DNA of 64,000 nucleotides from Palsa-965 sp044448685 (GCA_044448685.1 JBIOHC010000013.1:1-64000), one strand, 5' to 3'. Positions 1 to 9,476 are shown, counted from the first letter of the stretch. A program made the numbers and translations. The notes: generated by a model from the sequence alone, not told the origin.

Positions 1-903
1 ATGAAAGACTTTCATGTAACAAAAATTCTGATTCCAACCGATTTTTCTGAAACGGGATTACTCGCTATAGAACATGGAACTTTTATGGCTAAATTATTCC
101 AGGCCGAACTCCATTTAATTCATGTTCTGGAGGTTAATGAATACAGTTTCGATATTCCTGAGCCTATTCTGCGTTTTTCTAATCTGGAAGCCGTTCAGGG
201 AATTGCTGCCAGGAAAATGGATGAAGTGGCGGATGGGATCACTAAAGATTCTGGGTTAAAACCAATAACCCTTTGTACCACTGGTAAAATAGCAGGAGAA
301 GTGGTTGGATATGCAGATGATAACAACATTGACCTGATTATAATGGGAACCCATGGAGCCAGTGGCTTTGAAGAATATTTCATCGGAAGCAATGCACACA
401 AGGTTGTAAACCAGGCCAATTGCCCTGTTATCAGTGTTCAAACCCATGCAAAGAAGCTGGGATTCAGCAATATTGTTTTGCCAATTGACGACGCCCTCCA
501 TTCCCGACAAAAGGTATCTTATGCCATTGAGCTGGCTAAAAAATATGCATCAAAAATTCATATCCTTGGTCTCCTCGATTCAGAAGATGATAATCCCGAA
601 GGAAAATTCAATATAAAGCTTGATGCTGTTGAAGATGTAGTCAAGAAAGCCGGACTTCCTTTCAGCCGGAAAGTCATTCTGGGCGACCACATGGCGGCTG
701 AAGCACTGAAATATTCAGAACAAATTGGTGCGGATTTAATTGTGATTATGACCGATCATGAATCTAAACTCACCGGAATGTATATGGGCCCTTTTGCTAA
801 ACAAATTGTGAACCACTCTAAAATACCTGTAATGAGCATAAGACCTGCCGAAGGGCATATGAGCTCTTACAACCCTGCAGGAGGGCCTGGTTTGAACAGC
901 TAG
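1..903 (+). CDS. Tandem universal stress protein (UspA family)
   Basis: A 300-residue protein of two fused Usp domains (about 5-150 and 153-285), the usual size for tandem Usp proteins. Domain 1 carries the ATP-binding pattern G-x2-G-x9-G-S at residues 116-130 (starting GTHG), so it probably binds ATP; in domain 2 the corresponding stretch (MTDHESKLTGMYMGPFAK) has lost the G-x2-G part, so it probably does not. Usp proteins are cytoplasmic stress-survival factors of mostly undefined biochemistry. The ATG is the first base of the window, so upstream signals cannot be seen and a start further upstream cannot be excluded. A hairpin with a T run follows the stop codon. Confidence 0.9.
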   Translation: MKDFHVTKILIPTDFSETGLLAIEHGTFMAKLFQAELHLIHVLEVNEYSFDIPEPILRFSNLEAVQGIAARKMDEVADGITKDSGLKPITLCTTGKIAGEVVGYADDNNIDLIIMGTHGASGFEEYFIGSNAHKVVNQANCPVISVQTHAKKLGFSNIVLPIDDALHSRQKVSYAIELAKKYASKIHILGLLDSEDDNPEGKFNIKLDAVEDVVKKAGLPFSRKVILGDHMAAEALKYSEQIGADLIVIMTDHESKLTGMYMGPFAKQIVNHSKIPVMSIRPAEGHMSSYNPAGGPGLNS

Positions 904-918
904 AAAACTTATGCATGC

Positions 919-956
919 AAAAAAAGGGATTATCCGTATGGACGATCCCTTTTTTA
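919..956. terminator. Bidirectional intrinsic terminator
   Basis: Inverted repeat with arms AAAAAAAGGGAT (919-930) and ATCCCTTTTTTT-like (945-956) between two convergent genes. A-rich and T-rich flanks let it work in both directions, for the Usp gene and for the DUF4197 gene. Confidence 0.8.
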
Positions 957-971
957 TTGTATGAGAAGTGC

Positions 972-1727
972 TTATTTCACAAGGCTGCCGAAAACTTTCT
1001 TCAGGATATCCGTCACCTGAGCAACAGGATCCTTACGGATTTTCAATTCTTCATCGGCAATAAGTTTGAATAAACCTTCCAGTGCTTTCTTTGTCACATA
1101 ATCTCCAAGGTCAGGATTTTGTTTCTCCACAAATGGTAAACGGTTATAGGCTGTTACAATCGGAGTCCAGGATTTCGTCAATTCCACTTTATTAATTGCT
1201 TCATCCACAACAGGTCTGAATTGGGACATCAAGGCTGCCGTAGTCTTGTCTTTAAGATACTGGGTGGCTGCATTATCAGCGCCCTTTAATATGCTGAATC
1301 CATCCGTTACTGTCATGCCCGTTATTGCATCAATAAAAATCGGAGCAGATTTCTTTGCAGCTTCTTCGGCAGCCCTGTTCAGGTTCATCTCAAATTTGTC
1401 AACCTGATCCTTCATACCCATCTGAATCACCCGGTCTTTCACCTTTTGGGCATCCGGAGGAAAAGGAATGAATATGGCAGGGTTTTTATAATAACCATCC
1501 ACCTTAGAGGCTGCCGCACCTGAATTATTGGTGCCTACCTTCAGAGCTTCTTTCAGTCCGGCAACAACATCGTCATTAGACAAGGTTGCCGTACTGTCTG
1601 TTTTCTTTCCTTCCGCCTTATCAACCAGGCTTTTACCTTCTTTTTCCAGTTTATTAAAATTAATTTGTGAACATGCCGGAAGAGCCAGAACGGACAAAAC
1701 GATGACGGAAACAAATATTTTTTTCAT
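972..1727 (-). CDS. DUF4197 family lipoprotein
   Basis: A 251-residue protein with a lipoprotein signal peptide (hydrophobic run, then LPAC with Cys19) and a DUF4197 domain over the rest. Hallmarks of the family are seen: the start of the domain around LSNDDVVAGLKEALKVG, the YYKNPAIFIPFP segment, and the conserved helical C-terminus. The function of DUF4197 is unknown; the lipobox puts it in the periplasm or on the outer membrane. Convergent to the Usp gene and divergent from cinA, so probably transcribed alone. A near-match -7 element (AATATTTG) lies about 40 nt upstream of the start. Confidence 0.88.
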   Translation of the reverse strand: MKKIFVSVIVLSVLALPACSQINFNKLEKEGKSLVDKAEGKKTDSTATLSNDDVVAGLKEALKVGTNNSGAAASKVDGYYKNPAIFIPFPPDAQKVKDRVIQMGMKDQVDKFEMNLNRAAEEAAKKSAPIFIDAITGMTVTDGFSILKGADNAATQYLKDKTTAALMSQFRPVVDEAINKVELTKSWTPIVTAYNRLPFVEKQNPDLGDYVTKKALEGLFKLIADEELKIRKDPVAQVTDILKKVFGSLVK

Positions 1728-1875
1728 AGTAGTGCAGATTAGTCTGTGGGGGCAAATTACAAATATTCTGCCAAACTTTTCACCCTGTAAATTTATAGGG
1801 TTAAAGCCTGGTCATGAACTACATAGTTTGCTTCCTTCCTAAGCGTTATCTTTACATAAATTTAATTGAACAGGT

Positions 1876-3126
1876 ATGTTAGCAGAAATCATCACTATTG
1901 GAGACGAAATACTGATCGGACAGATCGTTGATACAAACTCGGCCTGGATGGCTGCAGAGCTAAATAAAATTGGCCTGTTTGTAAACCAAATCTCTTCTGT
2001 TTCAGACCAGAAGGCACATATTCTGCGGTCATTGGATGACGCCAGAACCCGTGCAGGAGTGGTATTGATCACAGGCGGCCTTGGACCTACCAGGGATGAT
2101 ATCACAAAAAACGCACTTTGTGAGTATTTCCATACGGAACTGGTTTTCAATGAAGATGTATACAGGGATGTTGAAACCATTTTTTCCCGCTATGGAAAAA
2201 GTGTCAATCCGGTAAACAGACTTCAGGCAGAAATTCCATCCAATGCCCTCGCATTAAGTAATAAGCTGGGTACAGCCCCGGGAATGTGGTTTGAAGACAA
2301 AGGGACAGTTTTCATTTCTATGCCTGGTGTTCCCTATGAAATGAAAGGATTGATGCTTAATGAGGTTTTGCCCAGACTGAAAGCCAAGTTTACCTTACCT
2401 CATATTCTGCATAAAACGATACTGACACAGGGAATAGGGGAGTCGGACTTAGCTGCTCTGATTTCAGCCTGGGAAGACAGCCTGGATCCCTTGAAGATTA
2501 AGCTTGCCTATCTGCCTTCTCCGAATAAGGTCAGGCTCAGAATGACCGTTTCAGGGGCAGACGCACTGAAACTTGAATCGGATATTGCACGAAAAGAGGA
2601 AGAACTCAGAGCACTCATTGCTCCTTATATATATGGCTCTGATGAAGAGACCCTCCAGGAAATCATTGGTAAGGAGCTCAGACATCGGGGTGAAAAATTG
2701 GGGCTGGCTGAAAGTTGCACCGGTGGTTACATCTCCCATCTTATAACACAGGTACCGGGATGTTCTGATTATTATGAAGGGTCTGTCATTACCTATTCGT
2801 ATCTTCAGAAAGAAAATTTGTTGGGTGTTCAAAGGGCTACACTTGAAAAATTCGGTGCCGTTAGCCAGGAAGTGGTTGAGGAAATGGCTCTTGGAGCTGC
2901 AAAAAGACTCAACGTACAGCATACCATTGCCGTATCAGGAATAGCAGGGCCTTCCGGTGGAACAGCAGACAAGCCGGTCGGTACAGTTTGGGTAGGAGTA
3001 GCCTCCGGCGGAATGGTTTATTCCAGAAAATTTCTCTTCGGCCATAGCCGGGAGCGGAATATTGAAGCCTCTTCTGAAGCTGCCCTTAACATGTTGAGGA
3101 AAATTCTTATTCCTCCTTATGCATAG
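1876..3126 (+). CDS. cinA: CinA: ADP-ribose pyrophosphatase / NMN deamidase family
   Basis: A 416-residue protein of normal length. The N-terminal part (about 1-170) is the MoaB/Mog-like fold (starting MLAEIITIGDEILIG, with the GGLGPTRDD loop), the middle is the KH-type linker, and the C-terminal part (about 255-416) is the PncC nicotinamide-nucleotide amidase domain with the AESCTGG motif and SGIAGPSGG. In characterised homologues the C-terminal domain deamidates NMN to recycle NAD and the N-terminal domain cleaves ADP-ribose. Preceded by TATCTTTA, a near match to the Bacteroidota -7 element. Stands alone between a divergent and a separately promoted gene. Confidence 0.95.
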   Translation: MLAEIITIGDEILIGQIVDTNSAWMAAELNKIGLFVNQISSVSDQKAHILRSLDDARTRAGVVLITGGLGPTRDDITKNALCEYFHTELVFNEDVYRDVETIFSRYGKSVNPVNRLQAEIPSNALALSNKLGTAPGMWFEDKGTVFISMPGVPYEMKGLMLNEVLPRLKAKFTLPHILHKTILTQGIGESDLAALISAWEDSLDPLKIKLAYLPSPNKVRLRMTVSGADALKLESDIARKEEELRALIAPYIYGSDEETLQEIIGKELRHRGEKLGLAESCTGGYISHLITQVPGCSDYYEGSVITYSYLQKENLLGVQRATLEKFGAVSQEVVEEMALGAAKRLNVQHTIAVSGIAGPSGGTADKPVGTVWVGVASGGMVYSRKFLFGHSRERNIEASSEAALNMLRKILIPPYA

Positions 3127-3187
3127 CAGTTAATAAACAGAATGATGCGAATAATCAAAGAGACGGAGTAAGCATTGGAAAACATTT

Positions 3188-3195
3188 TATCTTTG
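3188..3195 (+). promoter_or_regulatory. -7 promoter element TATCTTTG
   Basis: Exact match to the Bacteroidota consensus TAnnTTTG, 16 nt before the ATG of the first SGNH gene. No clear -33 TTTG is seen at the usual distance. Confidence 0.6.
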
Positions 3196-3211
3196 AAGTA
3201 TTCGTAATAAC

Positions 3212-4621
3212 ATGAACTCCGAAAAAAATAAATCGCATGAACCTTTCCTGTTGGTCCTGGGTGCGCTTACCATCCTGCTGATCTTTTCATTTGCACCTTT
3301 CCACTTTCTGGCAGGTTCGTTCGAAATCCATCCAGTAAATATTCTTGCCGACATTTCGGCGGCAAACGATTCCACACGGATCAAGCCCTATCAGGTAATT
3401 AAAACTTCAGCGGACAGTTCATCCGATAAGAAAATTCAGGAACAAGCCCATCTTGAAATTCCGATCGACCAGTATCCGGGAATCATTCAATTCGGTACGG
3501 ACAGTACCGGCGGGCTCCGTTCTTTTTTCATTGCCCTGAACAAGCTTGGTAAAGGAAAAAAGAAGGTCCGTATCGCTTATTTTGGAGACTCTATGATAGA
3601 AGGAGACCTTATTACTCAGGATTTCAGAAGCCTGCTACAGGATAAGTTTGGTGGAGATGGTGTTGGATTTATGCCGGTAACAAGTATAGTCGCCGGATTC
3701 CGGCAAAGTATCATTCATTCCTTTTCTCCAAACTGGAAAGACCTGACATTGCTTGATGCCGTATCCGCAGAGCATGGTCTTGGTATTACCGGACACACTT
3801 TTATCCCGTATTATTCTTCCTCTGAAAAAGACTCCTTTTCTTCCGGTAATGAAAGCTGGGTAAAATATACAGCGGTGGGAAGAAAACGCCTCAACCGTTT
3901 CGGCTCTGTCAGGCTGTTCTACGGCAAATCAGATGCAGGCAATTCCGTCTCCCTGAACCAAAGCAAATCAATCACATTGAGTGGCACTTCCCTTGTCAAT
4001 GAAGTTTGTCTGTATCCCAATGCAGTGCAAGGCTTCAAAGCGACATTCAATTGCGACGCACCTTTAAATGTGTATGGATTTACAATGGAAAGTGACAGTG
4101 GTGTGGTACTTGATAATCTTTCCTTCCGGGGCAATTCAGGCCTGCCCTTAACTAAAATGCCTTTTACGGTCCTTTCCGGCCTTAATAAATACCTGAATTA
4201 TGATCTCATTATTCTGCATTATGGAGTAAATGTGGTCAATGAAAAAGTGCGGGATTACAGCTGGTATGAAAAAGGTATGACGGAAGTAGTCAGACACCTT
4301 CAAAACTGTTTTCCGAATGCCAGTATTCTGATTATAGGAGCAGGCGACAAATCAACCCGTGTAGAAGGACAATACATAACCGATCCGTCTATCCCAGTTG
4401 TTGTTGAAGCTCAGAGAAGGGTGGCAAAAAATACACATACTGCATTTTGGAACTTCTATGAAGCCATGGGAGGAGAAGGTTCTATGATTAAATGGGTGAA
4501 AGGGGATACTATTTTTGCCAATACCGACTATACGCATTTCAATTCGAGAGGAGCCCGGAAAGTGGGAAATTTATTATATAATTATCTGGTAGGTGAATTC
4601 AAAAAGACAGCAAAATTGTAA
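3212..4621 (+). CDS. Membrane-anchored SGNH/GDSL-type hydrolase-like protein
   Basis: A 469-residue protein with one N-terminal membrane segment (about 12-33) and a periplasmic SGNH domain. Block I is GDSMIEGD with G125-D126-S127; block III is around LHYGVN; the catalytic Asp and His are D439 and H442 in DYTH. These residues suggest an active esterase or acyl transferase fold. It is the first of three tightly packed genes (SGNH, SGNH, MBOAT), the usual arrangement of AlgI/AlgJ/AlgX-like and PatA/PatB-like O-acetylation systems, so the likely role is moving or removing acyl groups on an envelope polymer. Substrate unknown. Its own -7 element lies just upstream. Confidence 0.82.
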   Translation: MNSEKNKSHEPFLLVLGALTILLIFSFAPFHFLAGSFEIHPVNILADISAANDSTRIKPYQVIKTSADSSSDKKIQEQAHLEIPIDQYPGIIQFGTDSTGGLRSFFIALNKLGKGKKKVRIAYFGDSMIEGDLITQDFRSLLQDKFGGDGVGFMPVTSIVAGFRQSIIHSFSPNWKDLTLLDAVSAEHGLGITGHTFIPYYSSSEKDSFSSGNESWVKYTAVGRKRLNRFGSVRLFYGKSDAGNSVSLNQSKSITLSGTSLVNEVCLYPNAVQGFKATFNCDAPLNVYGFTMESDSGVVLDNLSFRGNSGLPLTKMPFTVLSGLNKYLNYDLIILHYGVNVVNEKVRDYSWYEKGMTEVVRHLQNCFPNASILIIGAGDKSTRVEGQYITDPSIPVVVEAQRRVAKNTHTAFWNFYEAMGGEGSMIKWVKGDTIFANTDYTHFNSRGARKVGNLLYNYLVGEFKKTAKL

Positions 4622-5855
4622 TCGGCAGCTATTCGCAGCACTGCTCATTTTCATCCGTATTATACATCTCCAGGCACAGGTTCCGGACATAGACTCTTTA
4701 GTCAGGCGGTATGCATTTATCCATCCGGAGCTGAATTTGATTCACAACGACAGCCTTTCCATGAAAGCATTTTACAAAAAACTTTCGGATTTGAAAAGCG
4801 GGAAAAGAACCCGGATAAATATCGTGCATATAGGCGATTCTCATATACAGGCAGACTTATTCTCCGGAACAGTCCGCCAGCTCATACAGATGGACTTTGG
4901 AAATTCAGGCAGGGGATTCATTTTTCCATACCGCGTTGCCAAATCGAATGAGCCATCCAGCTACAAAACAACCAGCAATGTTAAATGGGAAAGCAAGCGA
5001 AATGTTTTTCCGGATCAGCGTCTGCCTATCGGGGTCGGTGGTTTCACGATCGAGACCAAAGACACCAATGCAAATCTCTCTTTATTGGTAAGGAATCAGG
5101 GTAAGCTGGATTACAGCTTTAACAAATTTTCCCTGTTTCATGAAAAAGGGCTTGGAAATTTCAGCTTTGTTGTCTGCGACAGCCTGAATTGCAGGATAGG
5201 TGAGCTCGATGCAGGAGGAACAGAAATAAATAACTATGTATCGGTAGCACAATTCTCTACTCCCATGCACCAGCTCATGATACGTTGCAATTCAAAGGAT
5301 ACCGGTTGCTCCCGCATATATGGAATGCTGCTGGAGAATGGAAACCCCGGAGTATTGTATAGTATGATAGGTGTTAACGGGGCTGAGTTCAGGCATTACA
5401 ATCTGAGTGAGCATTTTCAGGAACAACTGGCCTATTTGCAGCCTGACCTGATAATCATATCAATGGGCACCAATGAAGGTTTCAGTGGCTCTTTTGATAA
5501 GGAACTTTTTGAACGGAACATGGATACCCTGATTAGCCGGCTAAGGGTCCGGAATCCTCAGGCTGAAATACTGCTCACCACTCCAGGCGATTCATTCCGA
5601 AAATCACGCAAAGGAAGGGTTAAGAACCCGAATATGACTGTTGCACGAAATACAGTGATTGATTATGCAGAAAATCATTCCTGTGCATGGTGGGATTTAT
5701 ATGCCATTATGGGAGGGTATGGATCTATGGCAAAATGGTACCTGGCTCATCTGGCAGCACGCGACCGGGTTCATTTTTCCGGAACAGGCTATGTAATTCA
5801 GGGAGGGTTGTTTTACAAAGCCATTAAACAAGGCTTTAAAAGGAATATTAAATAG
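4593..5855 (+). CDS. Secreted SGNH/GDSL-type hydrolase-like protein
   Basis: A 420-residue protein starting with GTG inside the end of the previous gene (29-nt overlap), which implies coupled translation; no in-frame ATG gives a signal peptide. Residues 1-29 form a cleavable signal peptide ending HLQAQ. SGNH blocks: GDSHIQAD with G81-D82-S83, MGTNEGFS for block III, and D391/H394 in DRVH. It is a distant paralogue of the preceding protein, sharing block I and the end of the domain. Role inferred as periplasmic O-acylesterase or transferase acting with the MBOAT encoded next. Substrate unknown. Confidence 0.8.
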   Translation: MNSKRQQNCNRQLFAALLIFIRIIHLQAQVPDIDSLVRRYAFIHPELNLIHNDSLSMKAFYKKLSDLKSGKRTRINIVHIGDSHIQADLFSGTVRQLIQMDFGNSGRGFIFPYRVAKSNEPSSYKTTSNVKWESKRNVFPDQRLPIGVGGFTIETKDTNANLSLLVRNQGKLDYSFNKFSLFHEKGLGNFSFVVCDSLNCRIGELDAGGTEINNYVSVAQFSTPMHQLMIRCNSKDTGCSRIYGMLLENGNPGVLYSMIGVNGAEFRHYNLSEHFQEQLAYLQPDLIIISMGTNEGFSGSFDKELFERNMDTLISRLRVRNPQAEILLTTPGDSFRKSRKGRVKNPNMTVARNTVIDYAENHSCAWWDLYAIMGGYGSMAKWYLAHLAARDRVHFSGTGYVIQGGLFYKAIKQGFKRNIK

Positions 5856-5861
5856 GCTATC

Positions 5862-7349
5862 GTGCACATAGACCTTCATAAACTATTCGAGTCACTGGTC
5901 TACAACCCCAAAGACCCTCTTCTGTTCAACAGCGGATTTTTCCTGTTTTTCTTTTTCGGCTTCCTTCTCTTTTACCAATTGGTTTATAAGCGAAAACTCA
6001 CCCGTGTTATCCTTTTTACACTATTTTCCCTCTATTTCTTTTATAAAGCCTGTGGTTTTTATTTCCTTCTTATCATACTTTCTGCCGTTGTTGATTTCAA
6101 TCTCTCCAACTGGATTCACCGTATCGGCCCCTCGGCTAAGAAAAAAATTCTCTTAGGTTTCAGTATCGTAATAAACCTGGGTCTCCTGTTTTATTTTAAG
6201 TATACTGACTTTTTTATTAATATACTCAATGAAACAACAGGAGGAACGATTCAACCCTTGCATCTTATTTTGCCGATAGGAATTTCATTTTACACATTTG
6301 AAAATCTAAGCTATACCATTGATGTGTACCGGAGGCATTTCAAGCCTGTAAAAAGTTTCTGGGACTATTGCTTTTTTCTTTCCTTTTTTCCAAAGCTGGT
6401 TATGGGTCCTATTGTAAGGGCTTCCGATTTTATTCCTCAGATTCGCCAGGATATTATCATTACAAAGGATGATATTGCAAAGGGTCTGTATCTGATTCTT
6501 GGAGGCTTGTTTAAGAAAGCGGTCATCTCAGACTATATCTATGTCAATTATGTGGAGTATATTTTCAATGATCCTGCCCGTCACAGCGGTATAGAATGTC
6601 TTTTCGGGGTGTATGGGTATGCGCTTGTTATATATTGCGATTTTTCAGGGTACAGTGATATGGCAATAGGTATGGCCAAATGGATGGGATTCCGGATTCC
6701 AGCTAACTTTGATTCACCCTATCAAAGTACCAGTATTACTGAATTCTGGAGGCGGTGGCATATTTCCCTTTCTTCCTGGCTACGCGACTACCTTTATATT
6801 CCCTTAGGAGGGAACCGCAAGGGTAAATTCCGTCAGTATCTTAATTTATTCGCAACCATGCTCCTGGGAGGGCTGTGGCATGGAGCGAGTTGGAATTTTA
6901 TTCTCTGGGGTGGAATGCATGGTGCAGCACTTGCTGTTGACAAGATGAGAATGGAAGTGTTCGGGCAGGTTAAAAAAGCACGCTCAGCACTGTGGGATAA
7001 ACTTCTCAAAGTTTTGGGATTCCTTATTACCTTTCATTTTGTTTGCTTCTGCTGGATATGGTTCAAAGCCGATAGTTTTGAAAAAGCCAGAATCATCCTT
7101 AATCAGCTGTTCTATAATTTTGACGCAGCCGCATTTCAACCACTTATCAGCAATTACAAAACAGTATTCGGGATGATGGCACTCGCCTTTATCCTCCATG
7201 CATTACCCCAAAAGGCCGAACTTTTTACTCAGAAAATACTTGGAGGCATGTCTGTTCTTGGCAGAATAGCTGTTCTGACCCTGGTTATATGGCTTGTAAT
7301 GCAGGTAGGTACGGCAGAGAGGGTAATGCCTATATATCTGCAATTTTGA
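5862..7349 (+). CDS. MBOAT family O-acyltransferase (AlgI/DltB/PatA-like)
   Basis: A 495-residue polytopic membrane protein with about ten or more hydrophobic segments. It carries the MBOAT hallmarks: the segment TEFWRRWHISLSSWLRDY, the IPLGGNRKG loop, and the invariant His (H340) in GGLWHGASWN. In AlgI/PatA-type systems this protein moves an acyl group across the inner membrane to a periplasmic SGNH partner that acylates a polysaccharide. Starts with GTG 6 nt after the preceding stop, so it is in the same operon as both SGNH genes. The polymer it modifies cannot be told from the sequence; no glycan biosynthesis genes are adjacent. Confidence 0.9.
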   Translation: MHIDLHKLFESLVYNPKDPLLFNSGFFLFFFFGFLLFYQLVYKRKLTRVILFTLFSLYFFYKACGFYFLLIILSAVVDFNLSNWIHRIGPSAKKKILLGFSIVINLGLLFYFKYTDFFINILNETTGGTIQPLHLILPIGISFYTFENLSYTIDVYRRHFKPVKSFWDYCFFLSFFPKLVMGPIVRASDFIPQIRQDIIITKDDIAKGLYLILGGLFKKAVISDYIYVNYVEYIFNDPARHSGIECLFGVYGYALVIYCDFSGYSDMAIGMAKWMGFRIPANFDSPYQSTSITEFWRRWHISLSSWLRDYLYIPLGGNRKGKFRQYLNLFATMLLGGLWHGASWNFILWGGMHGAALAVDKMRMEVFGQVKKARSALWDKLLKVLGFLITFHFVCFCWIWFKADSFEKARIILNQLFYNFDAAAFQPLISNYKTVFGMMALAFILHALPQKAELFTQKILGGMSVLGRIAVLTLVIWLVMQVGTAERVMPIYLQF

Positions 7350-7442
7350 GCAGAAATTCCTATTTTTTTGGCTGATTCAATTAATTTTTGTTTCTTTGCA
7401 ACCCTGTTTTAGAATACTTAAGCGCATTAAAAACGAATTGCC

Positions 7443-7682
7443 ATGTCAAAAATATGTGAACTTACCGGGAAAAAGGCCATCACTGGACACCAGGTTTCCT
7501 TTTCAAACCGCAAGACTAAAAGAAAATTCAATGTTAACCTGAAGGTTAAAACATTCTTTATACCAGAAACCGGTGAAACCATCACTTTAAAGGTCTCCAC
7601 CTCTGCATTGCGTAATGTGACAAAGAACGGTATTTTCGCTTGTCTGAAAGAAGCAAGGGAAAAAGGTTATACAACCAAATAA
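7443..7682 (+). CDS. rpmB: 50S ribosomal protein L28 (bL28)
   Basis: A 79-residue basic protein with the L28 features: MSKICELTGKKAITGHQVSFSN at the N-terminus followed by KRKFNVNL and the C-terminal LRNVTKNGIF segment. A strong intrinsic terminator follows directly, so it is transcribed separately from the aminopeptidase gene downstream. A near-match -7 element (TTTCTTTG) lies about 45 nt upstream. Confidence 0.97.
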   Translation: MSKICELTGKKAITGHQVSFSNRKTKRKFNVNLKVKTFFIPETGETITLKVSTSALRNVTKNGIFACLKEAREKGYTTK

Positions 7683-7700
7683 TTGCACTCCTATTTTCTG

Positions 7701-7737
7701 AAAAACGTTGCTAACTTCGTGTGGCAACGTTTTTCTT
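7701..7737 (+). terminator. Intrinsic terminator of rpmB
   Basis: Perfect 11-bp stem AAAAACGTTGC (7701-7711) with GCAACGTTTTT (7724-7734) and a T tail. It lies inside the longest open frame of the next gene, which argues for the later ATG at 7746 as that gene's start. Confidence 0.88.
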
Positions 7738-7745
7738 TTGTACTT

Positions 7746-9155
7746 ATGTTACGTACCGGATTCCTGTTTTTCGTAAATTTCATGTCTCTTGCTCTTTATT
7801 CTCAGAGCGATAAATTCCGATACGATTCAGATTTATTAAGTAAGGAATTTCATGCAGGGCGCAGGAATGCCCTGCGTGCCCTAATGCCCGACAGCAGTGT
7901 TGCCGTTTTCTTTGCCAACCCGGAACGTAACCGTTCCAATGATGTGGATTATCAATACAGTCAGGATCCTGATTTTTATTACCTCAGCGGATATCCTGAA
8001 CCGAATGCATTACTTTTCATTTTTAAGGAAAAAGTTCAGATTGATTCTGTTTATACGAATGAACTGCTCTTTGTACAGGAAAGAAACCCTTACCGGGAAA
8101 GCTGGAACGGTCGAAGACTAGGTATAGAAGGGGTTAGAAAAGAGCTGGGGTTTGCGCATGCATTACTCAATTCCCAATTTGCCGATCTTTCCATGGGTTT
8201 TCCCCGATTCCATAAGATTTATTGTATCGAGCCCAAAGACGATATCCGGGATGATAAGAATGACAAAGGAGACCTGTTCAGTCTGGTGAAACATTTCAGA
8301 AACAAGACTAATTCCCTGAATACAAAAGATAACTATGCCCTTGTCCAGTTCATGGCTGGATTGAGAGAAGTAAAAACACCGGAAGAGATGAAGCTACTCC
8401 GTAAAGCTGTGCGGATCAGCTGTGAGTCACATGCTGTCCTCATGCACTCTCTGGATACGAGCATGACAGAGTATCAGGCACAGGCTGTTATTGAATATGG
8501 GTTCAAAGCAAGGGGGTCTGAATATCCGGGATATCCGAGCATTGTTGGAGCAGGGGAAAACAGTTGTATCCTGCATTATATAGAAAACAGGAGACATTTT
8601 AAGACTAACGACATCCTCGTTCTCGATGCGGGGGCCGAATACCATGGATACACAGCAGATATCACACGATCTTTGCCGGTAAACGGACATTTCAGTCCGG
8701 AACAACGCCTGATTTATGATATTGTTTACGATGCACAGGCTGCCGGAATCAATGCCTGTATGGAAGGAAATGAATTCAGGGCAGCACATAAAGCCGCTTT
8801 CAATGTTATATCACGCAGAATGAAGGACTTGGGGATAATCAAAAATGAACTTGAAGCTATGAAATATTTTTTTCATGGCACATCGCATTACCTGGGCCTG
8901 GATGTACATGATGCAGGGCTTTATGGTAAGCTTAAGCCCGGTAATGTAATTACGGTTGAGCCTGGGATATATATCCCTGAAGGATCTGATTGCGACAAAA
9001 AATGGTGGAATATAGGGATCAGGATAGAGGATGATATACTCATTACAAGCGGCAAGCCGGAAAATCTTAGTGCCTCCCTGCCTTCAAAGGCTGAAGAAAT
9101 TGAGAGAATAATGAGGGAAAAACAAGTATTTCCCTTCAAGCCGGCCGAAAAGTAA
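7746..9155 (+). CDS. pepP: Secreted Xaa-Pro aminopeptidase (aminopeptidase P, M24B)
   Basis: 469 residues from the chosen ATG. An open frame begins at a TTG at 7683, but the rpmB terminator falls in that extension, and the 7746 start gives a proper signal peptide (MLRTGFLFFVNFMSLALYSQ). An N-terminal aminopeptidase-P domain (about 30-200) is followed by the creatinase-fold catalytic domain. Metal ligands are visible in order: two Asp in the DAGAEYHGYTADITR region, His in GTSHYLGLDVHDAG, Glu in VEPGIYIPE and Glu in IRIEDDILIT. It removes the first residue from peptides with proline in second position, here in the periplasm or outside. It lies between rpmB and rpmG. Confidence 0.93.
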   Translation: MLRTGFLFFVNFMSLALYSQSDKFRYDSDLLSKEFHAGRRNALRALMPDSSVAVFFANPERNRSNDVDYQYSQDPDFYYLSGYPEPNALLFIFKEKVQIDSVYTNELLFVQERNPYRESWNGRRLGIEGVRKELGFAHALLNSQFADLSMGFPRFHKIYCIEPKDDIRDDKNDKGDLFSLVKHFRNKTNSLNTKDNYALVQFMAGLREVKTPEEMKLLRKAVRISCESHAVLMHSLDTSMTEYQAQAVIEYGFKARGSEYPGYPSIVGAGENSCILHYIENRRHFKTNDILVLDAGAEYHGYTADITRSLPVNGHFSPEQRLIYDIVYDAQAAGINACMEGNEFRAAHKAAFNVISRRMKDLGIIKNELEAMKYFFHGTSHYLGLDVHDAGLYGKLKPGNVITVEPGIYIPEGSDCDKKWWNIGIRIEDDILITSGKPENLSASLPSKAEEIERIMREKQVFPFKPAEK

Positions 9156-9163
9156 GCAGTTAT

Positions 9164-9194
9164 TTTGCTGATTATTAAAAAAAAGCTACATTTG
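9164..9194 (+). promoter_or_regulatory. Bacteroidota promoter upstream of rpmG
   Basis: TTTG (9164-9167), a 19-nt spacer, then TACATTTG (9187-9194), an exact TAnnTTTG. This matches both elements and the spacing of the sigma-ABfr promoter and begins the rpmG-DUF4295 transcript. Confidence 0.75.
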
Positions 9195-9281
9195 CAACCC
9201 GTTTTATGCTAACCGGCTTTACAAAAAGCTTTAAAACAATTGATAATCAGGGAGTATACACGGGTTAATTTACGATAAGAC

Positions 9282-9464
9282 ATGGCAAAGAAAGGCAGTC
9301 GGATCCAGGTGATCCTCGAATGTACAGAACACAAGGAAAGCGGTAAGCCCGGAACTTCCCGGTATATCACTACCAAGAACAAAAAGAACGATCCTGACAG
9401 GATGGAACTGAAGAAATTCAACCCTATTCTGAAAAAAATGACCGTTCATAAAGAAATCAAATAA
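9282..9464 (+). CDS. rpmG: 50S ribosomal protein L33 (bL33)
   Basis: A 60-residue basic protein typical of bL33: MAKKGSRIQVILECTEHK, then SRYITTKNKKN and a C-terminal KKFNPILKK segment. It lacks the CxxC zinc pairs of C+ type L33 (only one Cys), so it is the zinc-free form. First gene of a short transcript with the DUF4295 gene 12 nt downstream. Confidence 0.97.
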   Translation: MAKKGSRIQVILECTEHKESGKPGTSRYITTKNKKNDPDRMELKKFNPILKKMTVHKEIK

Positions 9465-9476
9465 TATACCTGACCC

